A stretch of 64,000 nt of DNA from Pseudooceanicola marinus (GTDB lineage: Bacteria > Pseudomonadota > Alphaproteobacteria > Rhodobacterales > Rhodobacteraceae): the NCBI RefSeq assembly GCF_020177265.1, contig NZ_JAIVMC010000004.1, forward strand, positions 248,001-312,000, in the 5' to 3' direction. The notes under the pieces are model-generated. The model was not told the origin of the DNA and searched no databases. It saw only the letters and a program-made list of their open reading frames with translations. The position numbers were made by a program, and so were the translations under genes. The stretch's first letter is position 1, and each line of letters opens with the position of its first letter. Shown here one piece after another: positions 18,140 to 28,290 of the stretch.

Positions 18140-18172
18140 TGCGGCGCTCCTTTTCATCTCGTTTCAAATACT
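18112..18172 (+). promoter_or_regulatory. Long stem-loop between binding-protein and permease genes
   Basis: The two inverted repeat copies give 20-nt arms (19 of 20 paired) around a 21-nt loop, 97 bp after the binding-protein stop and 63 bp before the first permease start. In other importers, stem-loops at this position protect the binding-protein mRNA 3' end and lower downstream expression; that role is inferred here. No T-tract makes a complete terminator less likely. Confidence 0.55.
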
Positions 18173-18187
18173 TCCGGGGGTGCGGGG
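18151..18187 (-). repeat. Intergenic GGAGTATTT repeat, copy 5b
   Basis: On the minus strand: CACCCCCGGAAGTATTTG followed by AAACGAGATGAAAAGG. It has one extra base in the core compared with other copies (GGAAGTATTT). It forms an inverted pair with copy 5a. Confidence 0.75.
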
Positions 18188-18234
18188 GCAGCGTCCCCGC
18201 GTCCCGACCTCAACAAGTGGACCGCTGAAAAGAC

Positions 18235-19179
18235 ATGCTGCGCTTTACGCTGACCCGGCTTCTTTCGCTCTGCCTCAGCCTGGCGGTGGCCTCGGTGGTG
18301 ATCTTCGCCGCCATCGAGGTGCTGCCGGGCGATCCGGCCTCGATCATGCTGGGCGTCAACGCCCAGCCCGACACCCTGGCGGCCCTGCGGGCCGAGCTGG
18401 GGCTGGATCAGCCCATGGCGGCCCGCTACCTCGACTGGATCGGCGGACTGCTGCAGGGCGATTTCGGCATTTCCTACACCTACCGCACCCCGGTGGTGGA
18501 GATGATCGGGGACCGCCTGGCCGTGTCGCTGCCGCTGGCGCTGTTCTCGCTGGCGCTGACCGTCGTCATCGCCTTTCCGGTGGGGATCTGGGCCGCCGCC
18601 CGGCGCGGATCGGTGGCCGATGTCGCCATCATGGGGCTGACCCAGCTGGGCGTCGCCATCCCGAATTTCTGGTTCGCCATGCTGATGGTGCTGGTCTTTG
18701 CCATCAACCTGCAATGGTTCAGCGCCGGCGGCTTCGCCGGCTGGGATGCCGGGCTGTTCCCGGCGCTGAAATCGCTCACGTTGCCGGCCATCGCCCTGGC
18801 CCTGCCGCAGGCCTCGATCCTGGCGCGGGTCATGCGGTCCGCCCTGCTGGACACGCTGTCGGAGGACTTCATCCGCACCGCCCGCGCCAAGGGCCTGTCG
18901 CGGCGCGAGGCGCTGTGGCGCCATGCCCTGCGCAATGCGCTGATCCCGGTGCTGACGATCATCGGCATGCAGTTTTCCTTCCTGCTGGCGGGGGGCATCA
19001 TCATCGAGAACGTCTTCTACCTGCCGGGCCTCGGCCGGCTGATCTTCCAGGCGATTTCGGCCCGTGACCTGATCGTGGTGGAAAGCGTGGTAATGCTGCT
19101 GGTCTTCGCCGTGATCGTCGTGAACTTCCTGGTCGAGCTGGCCTATGCCGCCGTCGACCCCCGACTGAGGGCCCGCTGA
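18235..19179 (+). CDS. ABC transporter permease, DppB/OppB type
   Basis: 314 residues with about six hydrophobic segments. It starts with the family's N-terminal helix (LRFTLTRLLSLCLSLAVASVVIF) and has LPGDPA near residue 31, as in OppB. The cytoplasmic EAA coupling loop reads EDFIRTARAKGLSRREALWRHALRNALIPVLT (about 214-245). It forms half of the inner-membrane channel for the peptide-type importer. It overlaps the next permease gene by 1 nt (TGATG). Confidence 0.95.
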   Translation: MLRFTLTRLLSLCLSLAVASVVIFAAIEVLPGDPASIMLGVNAQPDTLAALRAELGLDQPMAARYLDWIGGLLQGDFGISYTYRTPVVEMIGDRLAVSLPLALFSLALTVVIAFPVGIWAAARRGSVADVAIMGLTQLGVAIPNFWFAMLMVLVFAINLQWFSAGGFAGWDAGLFPALKSLTLPAIALALPQASILARVMRSALLDTLSEDFIRTARAKGLSRREALWRHALRNALIPVLTIIGMQFSFLLAGGIIIENVFYLPGLGRLIFQAISARDLIVVESVVMLLVFAVIVVNFLVELAYAAVDPRLRAR

Positions 19180-20057
19180 TGTCCCATAGCCAAACCGACA
19201 CCGCCGCCCCCACCGAACAGGGCACGCTGGCCGCCGCCCTGCGCAATCGCAACCTGATCCTGGGCGGCCTGCTGACCTTGGTCTTCCTGGGCGCGGCGCT
19301 GCTGAGTTTCCTCTGGGTGCCTTATGACGTCACCCAGATGGCGATCGCCAACAAGATCAAGCCACCCTATGCCGACCACCTGCTGGGCACCGATCATTAC
19401 GGGCGCGATATCCTGTCGATGCTGATGGTGGGCGCGCGCACCTCCATCGCCGTGGCGGTTCTGGCCGTGGGCATCGGGATGGTCATCGGCGTGCCCCTCG
19501 GCCTCTGGGCCGCGGCCAAGCGCGGCTCACTGCTGGATGAGGTGATCATGCGTGGCAACGACCTGGTCTTCGCCTTCCCCAGCCTGGTCATCGCGGTGAT
19601 GATCACGGCGGCCTTCGGCCCCTCGGCCACCAATGCCATCGTCGCCATCGGCATCTTCAACATCCCCGTCTTCGCCCGGATCACCCGCTCCGGCGCGCTG
19701 ACCCTGTGGAACCGCGATTTCATCCTGGCCGCTCGCGTGGCCGGCAAGGGATCGGCGCGGATCAGTTTTGAACACATCCTGCCCAATGTGCTGAACCTGC
19801 TGATCGTGCAGGGCACCATCCAGTTCAGCCTAGGCATCCTGGCCGAGGCGGGCCTCAGCTACGTGGGCCTGGGCGCGCAGCCCCCCACGCCCAGCTGGGG
19901 CCGGATGCTGGCCGACAGCCAGACCTTCATCAGCTTCGCCCCGCACATGGCTCTGTTCCCGGGGCTGGCAATCCTGCTGACCGTGCTGGGCCTGAACCTG
20001 ATGGGCGACGGGCTGCGCGACCTCTTCGATCCCAAGCTGCGGAGGGGCCGCACATGA
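19179..20057 (+). CDS. ABC transporter permease, DppC/OppC type
   Basis: 292 residues. The OppC-type N-terminal extension comes before the first membrane helix. PYADHLLGTDHYGRDILSMLMVGARTS is the family signature, and the EAA loop is around RDFILAARVAGKGSARISFEHILPNVLNLLIV. It is the partner of the preceding permease. It overlaps the following ATPase gene by 4 nt (ATGA at 20054-20057), consistent with translational coupling. Confidence 0.95.
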   Translation: MSHSQTDTAAPTEQGTLAAALRNRNLILGGLLTLVFLGAALLSFLWVPYDVTQMAIANKIKPPYADHLLGTDHYGRDILSMLMVGARTSIAVAVLAVGIGMVIGVPLGLWAAAKRGSLLDEVIMRGNDLVFAFPSLVIAVMITAAFGPSATNAIVAIGIFNIPVFARITRSGALTLWNRDFILAARVAGKGSARISFEHILPNVLNLLIVQGTIQFSLGILAEAGLSYVGLGAQPPTPSWGRMLADSQTFISFAPHMALFPGLAILLTVLGLNLMGDGLRDLFDPKLRRGRT

Positions 20058-21643
20058 GCCTTTTGGACGTTCGCAATCTGTCGCTGGCCATCCACGGCAC
20101 GCCGATCCTGCACGACGTCTCCCTGACGCTGGAGGCGGGCCGCATCCTGGGCGTGATCGGCGAAAGCGGTTCGGGCAAGTCGATGACCGCCTTTTCCACC
20201 ATGCAGTTGCTGCCGCAGGGGGCCGAACCGACCGGGCAAATCCTGCTCGACGGGCAGGACATCCTGACCCGGACCGAACGCGACATGTGTTCCGTGCGCG
20301 GGCGCGAGATCGGCATGGTCTTCCAGGAGCCGATGACGGCGTTGAACCCGCTGAAGCGGATCGGCGACCAGGTGGCCGAAACGATCACCCAGCACGAACG
20401 GGTCCCCCGCCGCGCCGCGATGGAACGGGCGGCTGATGCCCTGCGCCGGGCCGAACTGCCCCCCGAGAAATTCCCCATGTCTCGCTTCCCGCATGAGCTG
20501 TCGGGCGGCCAGCGCCAGCGGGTCGTCATCGCCATGGCCATCGCCCTGCGCCCGCGCCTGCTGATCGCGGATGAACCCACGACCGCGCTGGACGTCACCA
20601 CCCAGGCCCAGATCCTCGCCCTGCTGAAGAAGCTGGTGCGCGAGGAAGGCATGGGGCTGATGATGATCTCGCATGACCTCGCCGTGGTGGCCGACATGGC
20701 CGATGAGATCGCGATCATGCAGAAGGGCAGGGTGGTCGAAACCGGCCCGGCCGAGACGCTCTTCTGCGAGATGCGGCATCCCTATTCCAAGGCCCTGCTG
20801 GCGGCCTCCACCCATGCGCCGGAACGCGGTTCGGAGGTGGCGGAGACGCCCCTTCTGGAGGTGCGCAAGGTGCGCCGCAGCTATGCCCTGCCGGCCAAGA
20901 CGCCCTTCGGCGCGCGGCGCGAGATCGAGGCGGTGAAGGGCGTCTCCTTCACCCTGAAGCGCGGCGAAAGCCTCGGGCTGGTGGGCGAATCGGGTTGCGG
21001 CAAGTCCACCCTGACCCGCGCGATTCTGGGGCTGGAAGAGGTCCAGTCGGGAGAGATCGCGCTCGCGGGTGCCCCGGTCTTCACCGGGCACAAGCCCAAC
21101 CCGGAGGTGCGGCGCAAGATGCAGGTGGTCTTCCAGGACCCCTATGGCAGCTTCAACCCGCGTCACAGGGTGGCCCGCCTGGTGGCCGAACCCTTCCACC
21201 TGCTGCCCGACACGCCCCGGGCGGAGCGTGACAGCGCCGTGGCCGAGGCGCTGGAGGCCGTGGGACTGTCGGCCGCCGACGGCGCCAAGTACATCCACGA
21301 GTTCTCCGGCGGGCAACGTCAGCGGATCGCCATCGCCCGCGCCCTGATCACCCGGCCCGAGCTGATCCTGCTGGACGAGGCGGTCAGCGCGCTGGACGTG
21401 CAGGTCCGGGCGCAGATCCTCGACCTGCTGGCGGATCTGTCGGATCGCTTCGGCCTCAGCTACCTCTTCATCTCGCACGACCTGTCGGTGGTACGTTCGA
21501 TCACTGATCGGGTCCTGGTGATGAAGTCCGGCGAGATCGTCGAGGAGGGGCCGACCGAACAGGTCTTCGACAGCCCGCAGCACCCCTATACTCAGGCGCT
21601 GGTGGCCGCGGCCCCGGTGCTGCCCGACGACGTGGCGGCCTGA
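20054..21643 (+). CDS. Fused dual ATP-binding ABC protein (DppD-DppF type)
   Basis: 529 residues, two complete nucleotide-binding domains in one chain. NBD1: Walker A GESGSGKS at 36-43, Q-loop FQEPMTALNPL, signature LSGGQRQR, Walker B LLIADEPTTALD. NBD2: Walker A GESGCGKST near 311, FQDPYGSFNPR, signature FSGGQRQR, Walker B LILLDEAVSALD. It powers the importer formed with the upstream permeases, replacing the separate DppD and DppF of E. coli. NBD2's Walker B motif reads DEA rather than DEP, with the catalytic Glu retained, and both domains look active. Confidence 0.95.
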   Translation: MSLLDVRNLSLAIHGTPILHDVSLTLEAGRILGVIGESGSGKSMTAFSTMQLLPQGAEPTGQILLDGQDILTRTERDMCSVRGREIGMVFQEPMTALNPLKRIGDQVAETITQHERVPRRAAMERAADALRRAELPPEKFPMSRFPHELSGGQRQRVVIAMAIALRPRLLIADEPTTALDVTTQAQILALLKKLVREEGMGLMMISHDLAVVADMADEIAIMQKGRVVETGPAETLFCEMRHPYSKALLAASTHAPERGSEVAETPLLEVRKVRRSYALPAKTPFGARREIEAVKGVSFTLKRGESLGLVGESGCGKSTLTRAILGLEEVQSGEIALAGAPVFTGHKPNPEVRRKMQVVFQDPYGSFNPRHRVARLVAEPFHLLPDTPRAERDSAVAEALEAVGLSAADGAKYIHEFSGGQRQRIAIARALITRPELILLDEAVSALDVQVRAQILDLLADLSDRFGLSYLFISHDLSVVRSITDRVLVMKSGEIVEEGPTEQVFDSPQHPYTQALVAAAPVLPDDVAA

Positions 21644-21812
21644 TCAGGACTGCCTGATCGGGGCCGCCTGACCGGGACGGCCTGAGGCGGGCCCCGCCTA
21701 CCCGAGCGTCGGCGCGACCGGATGACGCCGCGGCGGGGCATTGGCATTTCGGGGCGTCCGGTGCAGAAGGGCGCCCCCAAGTCCCCCACCGATTCGTCCA
21801 GGTCCGCCTTTC

Positions 21813-22049
21813 ATGTCCGCGCAACGCAAGACCGCCCTTCTGGCCGCTGTCCTCATGTCGGGGATCATGTCCTTCTGCCTGTCCGGTTTCCTAAGCTGGC
21901 TGCCGCGCGGCTTCACCGCTGACTGGCCCGGCGCCTGGATGCGCAGTTGGCTGACCGCCTGGCCGCTGGCCTGTGCGCTGGTGATCGTTCTGGGGCCGCG
22001 TGTCGGCGGGGTCTCGGCCCGTCTGGTGGCGCGTTACAGCCCGGAGTGA
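21813..22049 (+). CDS. DUF2798 small membrane protein
   Basis: 78 residues with two hydrophobic helices separated by a short polar loop. The pattern KTALLAAVLMSGIMSFCLSGFLS ... WPGAWMRSWLTAWPLACALVIVLGPRVG fits the DUF2798 family. The ATG at 21813 follows only a weak AGGT ribosome site. An inner-membrane location is predicted; the family's function is unknown. It follows the ABC operon by 170 bp and precedes repeat copy 6. Confidence 0.8.
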   Translation: MSAQRKTALLAAVLMSGIMSFCLSGFLSWLPRGFTADWPGAWMRSWLTAWPLACALVIVLGPRVGGVSARLVARYSPE

Positions 22050-22084
22050 CGGCGCGCCCCGGCTGATCCCGGGCGCCCGCCCGT

Positions 22085-22148
22085 CCCCATACGTTGGCCG
22101 GAAATACTCCGGGGGATGCGCCGTCCAGGCGCCGGGGGCAGCGCCCCC
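22085..22148 (-). repeat. Intergenic GGAGTATTT repeat, copy 6 (full form)
   Basis: On the minus strand: hairpin GGGGGC-GCT-GCCCCC (22134-22148), an imperfect GGCGCC-rich stem, the core CCCCCGGAGTATTTCCGG, then the tail CCAACGTATGGGG. Core plus tail match copy 3 (9390) at nearly every base. It lies between DUF2798 and asd. Confidence 0.8.
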
Positions 22149-22283
22149 TCCGGCGTCGCCGCGCAGGCCCCCATGCAGGCCCCCATATCGCATCCCTTGA
22201 TATCGCCCATCACCGCAATACCCTTTCATGCCATCCGTACATGGGGTATGCACCCCCGTCCCTATTGAAAGGAGTCATCCATT

Positions 22284-23306
22284 ATGGGCTATAAGGTCGT
22301 CGTCGCAGGCGCCACGGGCAACGTGGGCCGCGAAATGCTGAACATCCTGGCCGAGCGCCACTTCCCGGTGGACGAGATTGCCGTGCTCGCATCCCGGAAG
22401 TCGCTGGGCACCGAGGTGAGCTTTGGCGACAAGACCCTCAAGACCCAGGATCTGGATACCTTCGATTTCACCGGCTGGGACATCGCGCTCTTCGCCGTGG
22501 GCTCCGGCCCGACGGAGAAGTACGCCCCCAAGGCCGCGGCCTCGGGCTGCATCGTGATCGACAACTCCTCGCTCTACCGCTACGACCCGGACATCCCGCT
22601 GGTCGTGCCGGAAGTGAACCCCGAGGCGGTCGACGGCTACGCCAAGAAGAACATCATCGCCAACCCCAACTGCTCCACCGCGCAGATGGTCGTGGCGCTG
22701 AAGCCGCTGCATGATCGCGCCAAGATCAAGCGCGTCGTCGTCTCCACCTACCAGGCCGTTTCCGGCTCGGGCAAGGATGCCATCGACGAGCTCTGGGATC
22801 AGACCAAGTCGATCTACAACCCGACCGACGACTACGAAGCCAAGGTCTACCCCAAGCAGATCGCATTCAACGTGATCCCGCATATCGACAAGTTCCTCGA
22901 CAGCGGCGACACCAAGGAAGAATGGAAGATGGTCACGGAGACGAAGAAGATCGTCGATCCGTCGATCAAGGTCACCGCGACCTGCGTGCGCGTGCCGGTC
23001 TTCGTCGGCCACTCGGAATCGATCAACATCGAGTTCGAGGACTTCCTCGACGAGGACGAGGCCCGTGACATCCTGCGCGAGGCGCCGGGCATCATGGTGA
23101 TCGACAAGCGCGAGGACGGTGGCTACGTCACCCCCATCGAATGCGTCGGCGATTTCGCCACCTTCATCAGCCGCATCCGTCAGGACGTGACCGTCGAGAA
23201 TGGCATCAACCTGTGGTGCGTCTCGGACAACCTGCGCAAGGGCGCGGCCCTGAACGCCGTGCAGATCGCCGAGACCCTGGGCAAGCGCGTGCTGCAGAAG
23301 GGCTGA
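22284..23306 (+). CDS. asd: Aspartate-semialdehyde dehydrogenase
   Basis: 340 residues. N-terminal Rossmann motif GATGNVGREML; active-site cysteine in NPNCSTAQMVVALKPLHD (Cys near 131); substrate/NADP residues around STYQAVSGSGKD; RVPVFVGHSE in the C-terminal half. It reduces aspartyl phosphate to the semialdehyde, the branch point for lysine/diaminopimelate, threonine and methionine. AAAGGAG precedes the ATG. It appears to be a single-gene unit. Confidence 0.97.
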   Translation: MGYKVVVAGATGNVGREMLNILAERHFPVDEIAVLASRKSLGTEVSFGDKTLKTQDLDTFDFTGWDIALFAVGSGPTEKYAPKAAASGCIVIDNSSLYRYDPDIPLVVPEVNPEAVDGYAKKNIIANPNCSTAQMVVALKPLHDRAKIKRVVVSTYQAVSGSGKDAIDELWDQTKSIYNPTDDYEAKVYPKQIAFNVIPHIDKFLDSGDTKEEWKMVTETKKIVDPSIKVTATCVRVPVFVGHSESINIEFEDFLDEDEARDILREAPGIMVIDKREDGGYVTPIECVGDFATFISRIRQDVTVENGINLWCVSDNLRKGAALNAVQIAETLGKRVLQKG

Positions 23307-23479
23307 CGCCCCGCCTGACGGCCCCAGATTTCCAAAGCGGCGTCCCCTGCGAAGGGGGCGCCGTTCTGCTTTTGGCGGCGTGCCGAAACCCGCCCATCAC
23401 CGCTGGTAACGCAAAACGTCACTTGGCCTTTCCGGCGCGCTCATGTCCTCTGGGGAAAAGACCACCCGGAGGAGAGCCG

Positions 23480-25159
23480 ATGACCACCCGCCCCCTGTTT
23501 GCCCGTTCCCCCTTTGCCCGCCCCCTCACCGCGCGGACCACCAGCGCCCTGGCCCTGGCCGCCGCCCTGGCGGGCAGCGCCGCCATGGCCGACAGCTTTG
23601 ACGCCGACAGCGCCGTGACCGAGGCGGTGCTCTACCCCCAAGGCGCCACGCTGACGCGGGAGGCCGCCTTCGACCTGCCCGCCGGGCGGCACACCCTGGT
23701 GCTGACCGACATGCCGCTGATCGAGCTGGACAGCCTGCGCCTGGCGGCCGAGGGGCTGACCATCGGCACCCTGTCCTACCGCGACCGCCAGGTGCCCCCG
23801 TCGGGCGCCGAGGAGCCGGCCGAGATCGCCGCGGCCCGCGACCGGATCGAGGAGATAGAGGACCGGATCCAGGCGGTCGAGGACCGCGCCCGGGCGGCCG
23901 AACTGGAAGCCGAAGCAAGCCGCGACCGCATCGCCTTCCTCACCGGGCTGGGCGGATCCGACGCCGCCGGCGGCGCCGATCGGGACCGGTTGCAGATGCT
24001 GCTGGAACTGGTGGGAGAGGAGGGTCTTGCCGCCCGCCGCGCCGCCCGCGAGGCGGACCTGCGGGCCCGCGAGATCCGCGAGGAGAAGACCCCGCTGGAA
24101 GAGGATCTGGCCGAGGCCGAGGCCGCCCTGGATGCGCTGCTGACCGCCTCCGGGGACGAAAGCGTTCTGGCGGTGGAGGTCATCGCCGAGGCCCCGGTTT
24201 CCGGCGTGCTGACCCTGCACTACACCAGCTGGGAGGCTTCCTGGTATCCCGCCTATGACCTGCATCTGCAGACGGGCGAGACGCCGGCGCTGCAGGTCCG
24301 CCGTGGCGCCTACCTCAGCCAGGCCACCGGCGAGGACTGGTCGGAGGTGGCGGTGACCCTCTCGACCGCGCGCCCCTCGGGGCGGATCGCGCCCAGCGGG
24401 ATCTCGGGGCAACTGTTGCGCATCGTCGACCCGGAAGCACCGCAACCCAAGGCGCCGGAGCTCTTCTCCCGCGCGGCTGGCGCCGACATGGCGATGGCCC
24501 CCATGGCTGAGCCGGTGATGGAGGAAGCGCAGGCCGGTTTCGACGGGATCAACGTGACCTATGCCGCGCCGCAGCCCGTCAGCCTGGCCAATGGCGCCGA
24601 TGCCGCCAAGATCGAGCTGGGCCGGCTGGAGATGACCCCGGAGGTCTTCGCCCGTGCGGTGCCGCTTTACGATCCGTCGGCCTACCTCGTGGCGCAGTTG
24701 ACCAACGACAGCGGCGAGATGCTGCTGCCCGGCCCGGCGCAGCTGTTCCGCGATGGCACCTATGTCGGGCGCACGCATCTCGACATGCTGCCGGTGGACG
24801 AGGAGGTCGAATGGGCCTTCGGTCCCATCGACGGGCTGCGCGTCACCCGCCGGCTGGACGACCGGATGGAAGGTGACCGGGGCGTCATCCGCCGCGCCAA
24901 CGACCGCCGCGAGGCAGTGACGATCACGGCCGAGAACCGCACCGATCAGGCCTGGGATCTGCGCCTGCTGGACCGCGTGCCCTATTCCGAGCAGGAGGAC
25001 CTGGATATCGCCTGGGAGGCCACGCCGATGCCCGACGTGCAGGATTTCGACGACCGGCGCGGGGTGCTGGAATGGCAGTTCGAGCTGGCGCCGGGGGCCG
25101 AGCAGGAGATCGCCCTGTCGCACGAGGTGACCTGGCCCGAGGACATGGTCCTGCGCTGA
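23480..25159 (+). CDS. DUF4139 domain-containing exported protein
   Basis: 559 residues. A signal peptide of about 35 residues ends near the AMADSF region. An N-terminal DUF4140-like domain (about 36-95; VTEAVLYPQGATLTREAAFDLPAG) is followed by a charged, predicted coiled coil (about 105-215, rich in E, A, R). The C-terminal DUF4139 region carries the hallmark SWYPAYDLHL and a late segment around DRVPYSEQEDLDI. Predicted periplasmic or outer-surface; function unknown in the family. The ATG at 23480 follows GGAGGAGAG. Monocistronic by spacing. Confidence 0.9.
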   Translation: MTTRPLFARSPFARPLTARTTSALALAAALAGSAAMADSFDADSAVTEAVLYPQGATLTREAAFDLPAGRHTLVLTDMPLIELDSLRLAAEGLTIGTLSYRDRQVPPSGAEEPAEIAAARDRIEEIEDRIQAVEDRARAAELEAEASRDRIAFLTGLGGSDAAGGADRDRLQMLLELVGEEGLAARRAAREADLRAREIREEKTPLEEDLAEAEAALDALLTASGDESVLAVEVIAEAPVSGVLTLHYTSWEASWYPAYDLHLQTGETPALQVRRGAYLSQATGEDWSEVAVTLSTARPSGRIAPSGISGQLLRIVDPEAPQPKAPELFSRAAGADMAMAPMAEPVMEEAQAGFDGINVTYAAPQPVSLANGADAAKIELGRLEMTPEVFARAVPLYDPSAYLVAQLTNDSGEMLLPGPAQLFRDGTYVGRTHLDMLPVDEEVEWAFGPIDGLRVTRRLDDRMEGDRGVIRRANDRREAVTITAENRTDQAWDLRLLDRVPYSEQEDLDIAWEATPMPDVQDFDDRRGVLEWQFELAPGAEQEIALSHEVTWPEDMVLR

Positions 25160-25213
25160 ACCGTGCGTCCTGGCGCCTCCCGGCCCTCATAGGGGCGCGG
25201 GTGGCGCCGGGCC

Positions 25214-25246
25214 GACCCCCGGCTGCCAGCGAGGAAACCGGGGGTC
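25214..25246. other. Stem-loop after DUF4139 gene
   Basis: Perfect 9-bp arms GACCCCCGG/CCGGGGGTC around a 15-nt loop, 54 bp after the stop at 25159. The 299-bp gap to the carbonic anhydrase gene holds this stem-loop and repeat copy 7, and nothing else I can recognise. There is no T-tract, so it is a weak terminator candidate at best. Confidence 0.4.
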
Positions 25247-25372
25247 CATTTATGCGCGGTTTTCGGCATTGCTGCCTGTCCCGCAGAGCCGAGACTGCGC
25301 TGGCAGGGTTAACTTTCCATTGAAATGACTGGGCGGGCACGGGCCATCGGCTATGCGCGTCCCGGCGTTTCC

Positions 25373-25412
25373 TTGCCAAAAAATATCCCCGCCGGAGGCA
25401 TCCGACGGGGCC
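25373..25412 (-). repeat. Intergenic GGAGTATTT repeat, copy 7 (diverged core)
   Basis: On the minus strand: CCCCGTCGGATGCCTCCGGC then GGGGATATTTTTTGGCAAGG. The core reads GGGATATTT rather than GGAGTATTT. It lies 3' of the carbonic anhydrase gene, in that gene's orientation. Confidence 0.6.
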
Positions 25413-25458
25413 ATTTGGTTCAGGCTGTGCCGCGGCGCCTATCGGCGCCGTGGCCGGA

Positions 25459-26109
25459 TCAGATCACGGCGAAGCTGTCTTCGCTGGGCAGATACTGTTC
25501 CAGGGTGCCGTTGCCGATGTCGTGCCACAGCCCGTGCACCGACAGGTCGCCCGATTCCACGCGGTCGCGCAAGAAGGGGAAGGTCATCAGGTTCTCCAGC
25601 GAGATCAGCACCGCCTGGCGTTCCAGCGCATCACGCTGCGCCTGCTCGCCCTCGATGTCCTTCACCCGCTCGTAGCCCGGGCGCAGCAGATCCATCCAGC
25701 GACCGACGAAGGAGGATTTCTCGTCCAGCTCGGGCGCCTGGCCGGAACACATGGCATGGCACCCGGCGACACCCCCGCAGGAGCTGTGGCCCATGACGAT
25801 CAGATGCGCCACCTTCAGCGCCGTCACGGCGTATTCCACTGCCGCCGAGGTGCCGTGCTGGTTGCCGTCGGGTTCGTAGGGCGGGACCAGGTTGGCGATG
25901 TTGCGGTGAATGAAGAACTCCCCCTGGTCGGCGCCGAAGAGAGAGGTCACATGCACGCGGCTGTCGCAGCAGGAAATGATCATGGTCTTCGGGCGCTGGC
26001 CTTCGTCGGCCAGGCGTTTGTACCACGACTTGTTCTCCGTATAGGTCGTCGCTTTCCAGCCATGGTAGCGCTGGACCAGCAGCGAGGGCAGGGGCTTGGC
26101 TCTGTGCAT
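25459..26109 (-). CDS. Beta-class carbonic anhydrase
   Basis: 216 residues. Zinc ligands fit Cys-48 in CCDSR (48-51, with the Asp/Arg dyad), His-108 and Cys-111 in GHSSCGG. HRNIANLVPPYE is typical of the plant-type beta clade. It hydrates CO2 to bicarbonate in the cytoplasm, supplying carboxylases such as the acetyl-CoA carboxylase whose accD lies in this window. TAGGAGTC precedes the ATG; the upstream region has TATAAT-like sequence (ATTATAACG on its strand). It is divergent from the HPt-like gene. Confidence 0.95.
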   Translation of the reverse strand: MHRAKPLPSLLVQRYHGWKATTYTENKSWYKRLADEGQRPKTMIISCCDSRVHVTSLFGADQGEFFIHRNIANLVPPYEPDGNQHGTSAAVEYAVTALKVAHLIVMGHSSCGGVAGCHAMCSGQAPELDEKSSFVGRWMDLLRPGYERVKDIEGEQAQRDALERQAVLISLENLMTFPFLRDRVESGDLSVHGLWHDIGNGTLEQYLPSEDSFAVI

Positions 26110-26203
26110 GAACGACTCCTAAGGATGCTATACGTGACGGTCGTTATAATCTTCTGCCGCCCCACGGCAAATGGGAATGGGCGTTCTGACGGGGGCGGAT
26201 GGG

Positions 26204-26236
26204 CACCTGGCTGGCCTGATCGGGGCCAGCCGGGTG
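26204..26236. other. 13-bp stem-loop between divergent genes
   Basis: Arms CACCTGGCTGGCC and GGCCAGCCGGGTG pair over 13 positions with one G-T wobble and a 7-nt loop. It lies about 145 bp upstream of the HPt-like gene and 95 bp upstream of the carbonic anhydrase start, so it could be a leader structure or a DNA site. No T-tract. Confidence 0.4.
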
Positions 26237-26379
26237 GTCGACAGGGCGGCAGACCGGACAAATCCCCCTAAAACACCTGCAAAATCCGGCGCGTTTGCCG
26301 GCCCGCTTTCAAGGAATTGAGAACTTCCGCCCGCCATGGTGTCTGCCGCCGTGGGGGTGAATGGGAAAGGGGTGAAACC

Positions 26380-26760
26380 GTGGAGCATATCCTGGTGCTG
26401 ACGCAGGACGAACCGGTCCGGGTGGACCCGGAGCGGCTGCGCGAGCTGTACATGCGGCTGGGAGAGGCCGGCGCCGAAGACGTGGTCTGTCGCGCGATGG
26501 AGGAGATCGCCGTGCGCCTGTCGCATACCGAACGGCTCTACCGCCAGGACCGGCTGCGCGAGATGCGCAAATCCGCCCGGTCGCTGGTGGCCATCGCCGA
26601 CCAGGTGGGGATGAAGAACCTGGCCGCTGTGGCCGAGGATGTGACCCGCTGTATCGACGATTGCGATCCGGTCGCCCTGGCCGCGACGCTGGCCCGGCTG
26701 CTGCGCGTGGGCGAACGATCTCTCACCGCCGTCTGGGACCTGCAGGACGCGTCTCTCTGA
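26380..26760 (+). CDS. Small HPt-like helical protein, unknown function
   Basis: 126 residues if started at the GTG (26380) after GGGAAAGGGG. It is predicted almost wholly alpha-helical and soluble. The stretch LREMRKSARSLVAIADQVGMKNLAAVAEDVTRCI resembles the core helices of histidine phosphotransfer (HPt) domains. The residue three before the lysine, His in true HPt domains, is Glu here, so phosphotransfer through the usual His is unlikely. The resemblance is a judgement from pattern, not a search. It may be a structural or pseudo-HPt partner in signalling, or unrelated. Confidence 0.6.
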   Translation: MEHILVLTQDEPVRVDPERLRELYMRLGEAGAEDVVCRAMEEIAVRLSHTERLYRQDRLREMRKSARSLVAIADQVGMKNLAAVAEDVTRCIDDCDPVALAATLARLLRVGERSLTAVWDLQDASL

Positions 26761-26883
26761 ACCCGGTGCCGGACCGCAGCGGTCCGACCAGGTTTCGGGC
26801 GGTGATGCGCCGGCCGGTCGAAGGCCCTTGCGGCGGGCGATGCCCGGGCTAGGCTGAGGGGCGAACAAGATCCGGAGCCCGCT

Positions 26884-28286
<1,403 letters not shown>

Positions 28287-28290
<4 letters not shown>

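Noticed and set aside
18101-18187. The inverted repeat pair was considered as the terminal repeats of an insertion sequence.
   Set aside because: Only 21 bp separate the arms, with no coding capacity, and the same core occurs singly at eight other loci.
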